Source: Rotaria macrura
Taxonomy: Eukaryota; Rotifera; Eurotatoria; Philodinida; Philodinidae
DNA length: 64,000 bases
Assembly (NCBI GenBank): GCA_900239685.1
Contig: OENT01000539.1
Span: 37,237-101,236 of the forward strand
Reading direction: 5' to 3'
Shown here: positions 60,641-64,000 of the stretch, in pieces
Numbering within the stretch: position 1 is the stretch's first letter
How the letters are laid out: every line of letters starts with the position of its first letter
Position numbers and translations under genes: made by a program
The notes under the pieces: model-generated
The model's input: only the letters and a program-made list of their open reading frames with translations
Database searches by the model: none
What the model was told of the DNA's origin: nothing

Positions 60641-63600
60641 TGTATATTTGTGTATTCAATTTCACAAGGTTTTTCTCAAGTTATGATGCTCACTTTGAAA
60701 TAGTTGATGGTGACAATGTGTCACTGAGATCTAGTTCGATAAATATGATGCGTAAATAAAGATGCTAAATTTTATAGATGTAATCTACAAATGAATCAAG
60801 TACGCTTAAATTTTTGATCTTGAACATGCAGTGAAAAGCTGAGAAGAATGAATAGAAAACTGTAAAGAAATTTTGAATATGACTTGCAAGAATTCATCAA
60901 CGTAGAAGAAAAAAATTTTGAGCATTTTGAAAAACCTCCTTTTATCTAATTTGATCGAACTTCCAGCTACAGTGAAGCTTGGAGTTTCGGATTGGAGTAG
61001 TCAGTTATATTTTTAAAAGAAACTTGGCCTTTTTCTAATGTTCTTTGAAACGATAAAGTGCATAACGGCATCAGAAATAGAAATAGTGTCTTACTGAAGA
61101 TGTCTTTCGACGGGTCTCAATTCACAACAGTGATATGCAGTGTCTCAATGCATATTAGAAATACTTGGATTCCTTGCAAGTAAATGAATCGTTGAAACGA
61201 TTTAATTTGAATGGAAAATTGATGAGAATCCTTTTTTTTTGTGTTTATTGAAAGCAAACCTGTTCCAATTAGTAGTATTTTATGCAGTGACATGATATAA
61301 ATGCAAACCAACAGTTATGTGAAAAGAGGAGCGGGGCCGAATATTCGATTATAGCTCAGTCCTTGAAACATTATTGTACAGTGATTTTCGGAACATGAAG
61401 GCAATTACTCAGTGCAGAAAAGTATTGGTGAGCAATGCTCACTGAGCATGCCTGCTGGAAATCCGACCGAGGTTAGATTCTTTTTTTTACATAAAATTAC
61501 ACACGAGATTAAATTTAATCTTTAGTGTGCAGCAATAGTTGTACACTTTTTTCCTAAGTTTTGGTCTTATGATCATCAATCAGTTATCAAAATGTCTTGT
61601 TTGGATACCATAGCACTCAAAGAGATTTTATACAATTTCCGATAACTTACTTGCTTTGCTCGTGAATAGCTGATGCCTAGCAATACTTTTCAATAGAAAA
61701 ACTCGTGGTCCTATGATAAGTTTTGCCACTTGACGAATAGCAATAGTTGAAATGAGACTAGTTGACTCAAAAAGAGTTTCTGAAATCTGATCTATTGTAT
61801 TTGAATTATTCTTATTTCGTTGGAGTCCTCAATTTCGGATAACTACTGTTGGTGTGGTAGCCCTAAAGGACAATAAATCTTTAATATTTTCTGGACCACA
61901 TGTGACGAAATTCCCTTCTTCCGGAAACTTGACAGGAGAAGCTAGAATTTTTCAAAATATCCAATAAGTTTTCGATTTGCGTAAAAGTAGCAACCTCAAA
62001 AGAGTAGCAATATGTCGATAAACGAACTGAGAACTTTTCTTTAGGAAGATCTCAATTTGACGTAATTGATACCAGCGTATCCTTTTTCATCGGAAAAGTG
62101 ATAAGAAAACCGTTTCCATGCAATGTGATGACTTTTTTGTAGTGAAAAATTATATGTAGAAATAGACTTTTAAAGCAGTAACAAATTATTCAACACTCGA
62201 AAAGTCCTTATGCTTATTTCTGAAAATAGAAAGCGATCCAAACTAGCCATAAGTTGAGATGTCAATAGAGCCGAAAAAGATACTAGGGGGTTAAATATAA
62301 AAGCTCAGTACTAAAAGCGACAATACGAACAACAACTATTCCCTTCCTATAATTGTTATATGTTAATGAAACATACTAAATAGGCGAAGTGACCATGCAG
62401 ATCTTTTAGTGCCACATAACGACTGCATCCCATCGCTACATACTCATTTCACGACGATTTAAGGAATAGGTCAAAACAAAATCATGGCGACGACCTCTAA
62501 ACTCCTCATTACTGTTCATCTCTCCAACATATTCACCTGAGAAAGCCTCCAGTATTAAAAATATCAAGACCATGCCACTGTGAACCACATTGAGAAGAAC
62601 AATCTTTCTGGTCTTTTTCTTAAAAAATCAGATAGAAAAATGTTTCGTGCAATTATTGAAAAAGAGCATCGAATCAAATGTGTCGCATAGAAAAATAAAG
62701 TTAAATTGTGAGACTGTAGAGGGGTAAAGCTACTGCGAAATGCTAAAGCAATGAGCTACTATACAATTCTGATACAGTGTCAGACCGATAAAACTCAGTA
62801 TCTCATAAAATTGGTTGTTTTTTTTAATATGCGTAACAGTCTATTTCTCAATATACTGGCAGAAAGAGAAACTCCAGTAGTAATTGCTATCGAGTATGTC
62901 TTACCTTCACTGCTTGACAAAATAACAGAGTGAGAAGAGAACGATGTAGACTGGTCGCTTTACTAATGATGGTATTGATCAGTCAAGGATAACGGCACAT
63001 GTCAGGAAGAAAAAATTGATGGTATATAGGTGCTCTTTTTAAACGGTGCAAGCGCTGCATCTAATACACTGCTAAATATACATTTCGAATGTACGAAAAT
63101 GTTTAAAATATTGTTTAATTTACATATAGAGTTACCGAGGGTAAATGTATTGAGAAAAGCAGTAAAATTCAGTATAATGACAATAACGTTTTTATTTTTC
63201 ATAATCACAAAACGTTTCTTCACAAGATACCTAACTGGCTTGATACTCTATCAATTCATGAAAAACATATTCCTAAATTCTTGTGAGTACACCTGTCTAT
63301 AAGTTGTTCTTTGAGTAGTATTTTTCGCTTACGTATTTACCTGGTTTGAATTTTATGTATAATCTCAACAAATGTTTATAATTTTCGAAGCCTAATTTTT
63401 TTTCGAGCAATAGCTACTTTGTTTTTTCTTTTTCTGATTTTTTTAATTACCAACATACAGCTCCCTGTGTTTTCCATTGTCCTAAACTAATATTAATATT
63501 ATAAGTTAAAAACAATATTTTGTTTAAAACCTCACAAAGACAGCTCTAAAAAAAAATCTCGAATGTATTTACGTCATGTAGGGTAAATGTAAAATGTTAA

Positions 63601-64000
63601 GACATTTTGTCGAACTCAATGAAAACTCAAGTCTTAGCTGACACGTAAGAGATTTTGAGGTGTTCTCAAAATCAAAATTATTCATAATGATGAGCGTTGT
63701 TTTTTTAAAGCATTTTGAAAATCGATTTTCGATTTTCATATGCATATGTCATATATATTTATTGGGGTGGGTTTGGATGTGGGGGTGGATGGGTTTGTAC
63801 GCGTTTTGGTTGCCTACTTCACTATTCACAGGTTCAGTCACCCACAATCTTCTTCTTATTCGATTAATAGGATTTTTCATGACATTATTGTCGAAACAAA
63901 CTTGACCGTTAATTTCCAAAAGAATATTACGGTGTTTTCCAAACGTAGGATATCTTGGGTCTGGATTCGAGTTTTCTCTAAATGGATTCGCTCAGATTAA
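60641..64000. other. No gene recognised; GTG/CAC tract at 63762-63846
   Basis: AT-rich sequence. The tract at 63762-63846 (TGGGGTGGGTTTGGATGTGG, then CAGTCACCCACAATC) belongs to the GTG/CAC group. The last reading frame runs off the window edge and is driven by that tract. Confidence 0.4.

Noticed and set aside
61346..61490. TATAGCTCAGT A-box-like and GGTTAGATTC B-box-like words
   Set aside because: They are about 120 nt apart with no pairing arms, too far for a tRNA.
1..64000. Search for reverse transcriptase, telomerase-like, integrase or capsid-type genes
   Set aside because: No catalytic blocks of these families were recognised in any frame; the only transposase trace is the piggyBac relic.

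Overview
This window looks like genomic DNA of a bdelloid rotifer (Rotaria, Adineta or a relative). It is AT-rich eukaryotic sequence. The genes have very short introns, mostly 48-100 nt with GT/AG ends and consistent phases. The gene families present are ones known to be expanded in bdelloids: NHL-repeat proteins, mono-ADP-ribosyltransferases, TRPM/SLOG-domain proteins, nucleoredoxin-like Trx/ZZ proteins and pentapeptide-repeat membrane proteins. The genus is not fixed by anything I can see. No rRNA, CRISPR array or bacterial operon is present.

Layout. 1-4.2 kb: repeats and a frameshifted gene remnant. 4.2-10.24 kb (minus): at least 14 exons of a TRPM-type SLOG (LSDAT) protein with no visible ion-channel segment. 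10.4-23.3 kb: repeat-dominated accessory DNA with motif-saturated islands, a hAT-like element with a near-perfect 8-bp target duplication, a Tc1/mariner-like MITE nested in another repeat, and a 2-kb foldback element. 23.5-25.7 kb (minus): nucleoredoxin-like gene with two Trx-ZZ units. 26.2-26.7 kb: hairpin element. 29.9-30.8 kb (minus): NHL gene 1. 33.8-34.1 kb (minus): Thr-rich exon. 36.1-37.2 kb: two motif islands. 39.9-41.75 kb (minus): membrane pentapeptide-repeat protein. 44.6-45.7 kb (plus): Cys-rich, Thr-linker secreted-type protein. 46.7-48.8 kb: TIR element and a piggyBac transposase relic. 52.7-55.8 kb (plus): ART-type ADP-ribosyltransferase split by a 2.5-kb intron. 56.85-57.76 kb (minus): NHL gene 2. 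59.9-60.64 kb (minus): single-exon ADP-ribosyltransferase. 60.65-64 kb: no gene recognised.

The genes do not form a pathway. They are a sparse set of extracellular, membrane and NAD/nucleotide-related accessory genes typical of the dynamic part of a bdelloid genome.

The most interesting structure is the series of non-coding islands, each saturated on both strands with its own private short motif (AAGATCTT, GGAATCCGATAGG, CGTAAACGG, GAGATGC, GGTTACCAGTTGAAC, AAGCGGAAAA, AGCGCTTTT, GGATTTGG, GTGTGGG). Several share terminal sequences or are bounded by inverted repeats. This suggests families of non-autonomous elements whose interiors are filled with element-specific palindromic repeats. Exon structures and element boundaries were worked out by hand and have not been checked against transcripts or databases.
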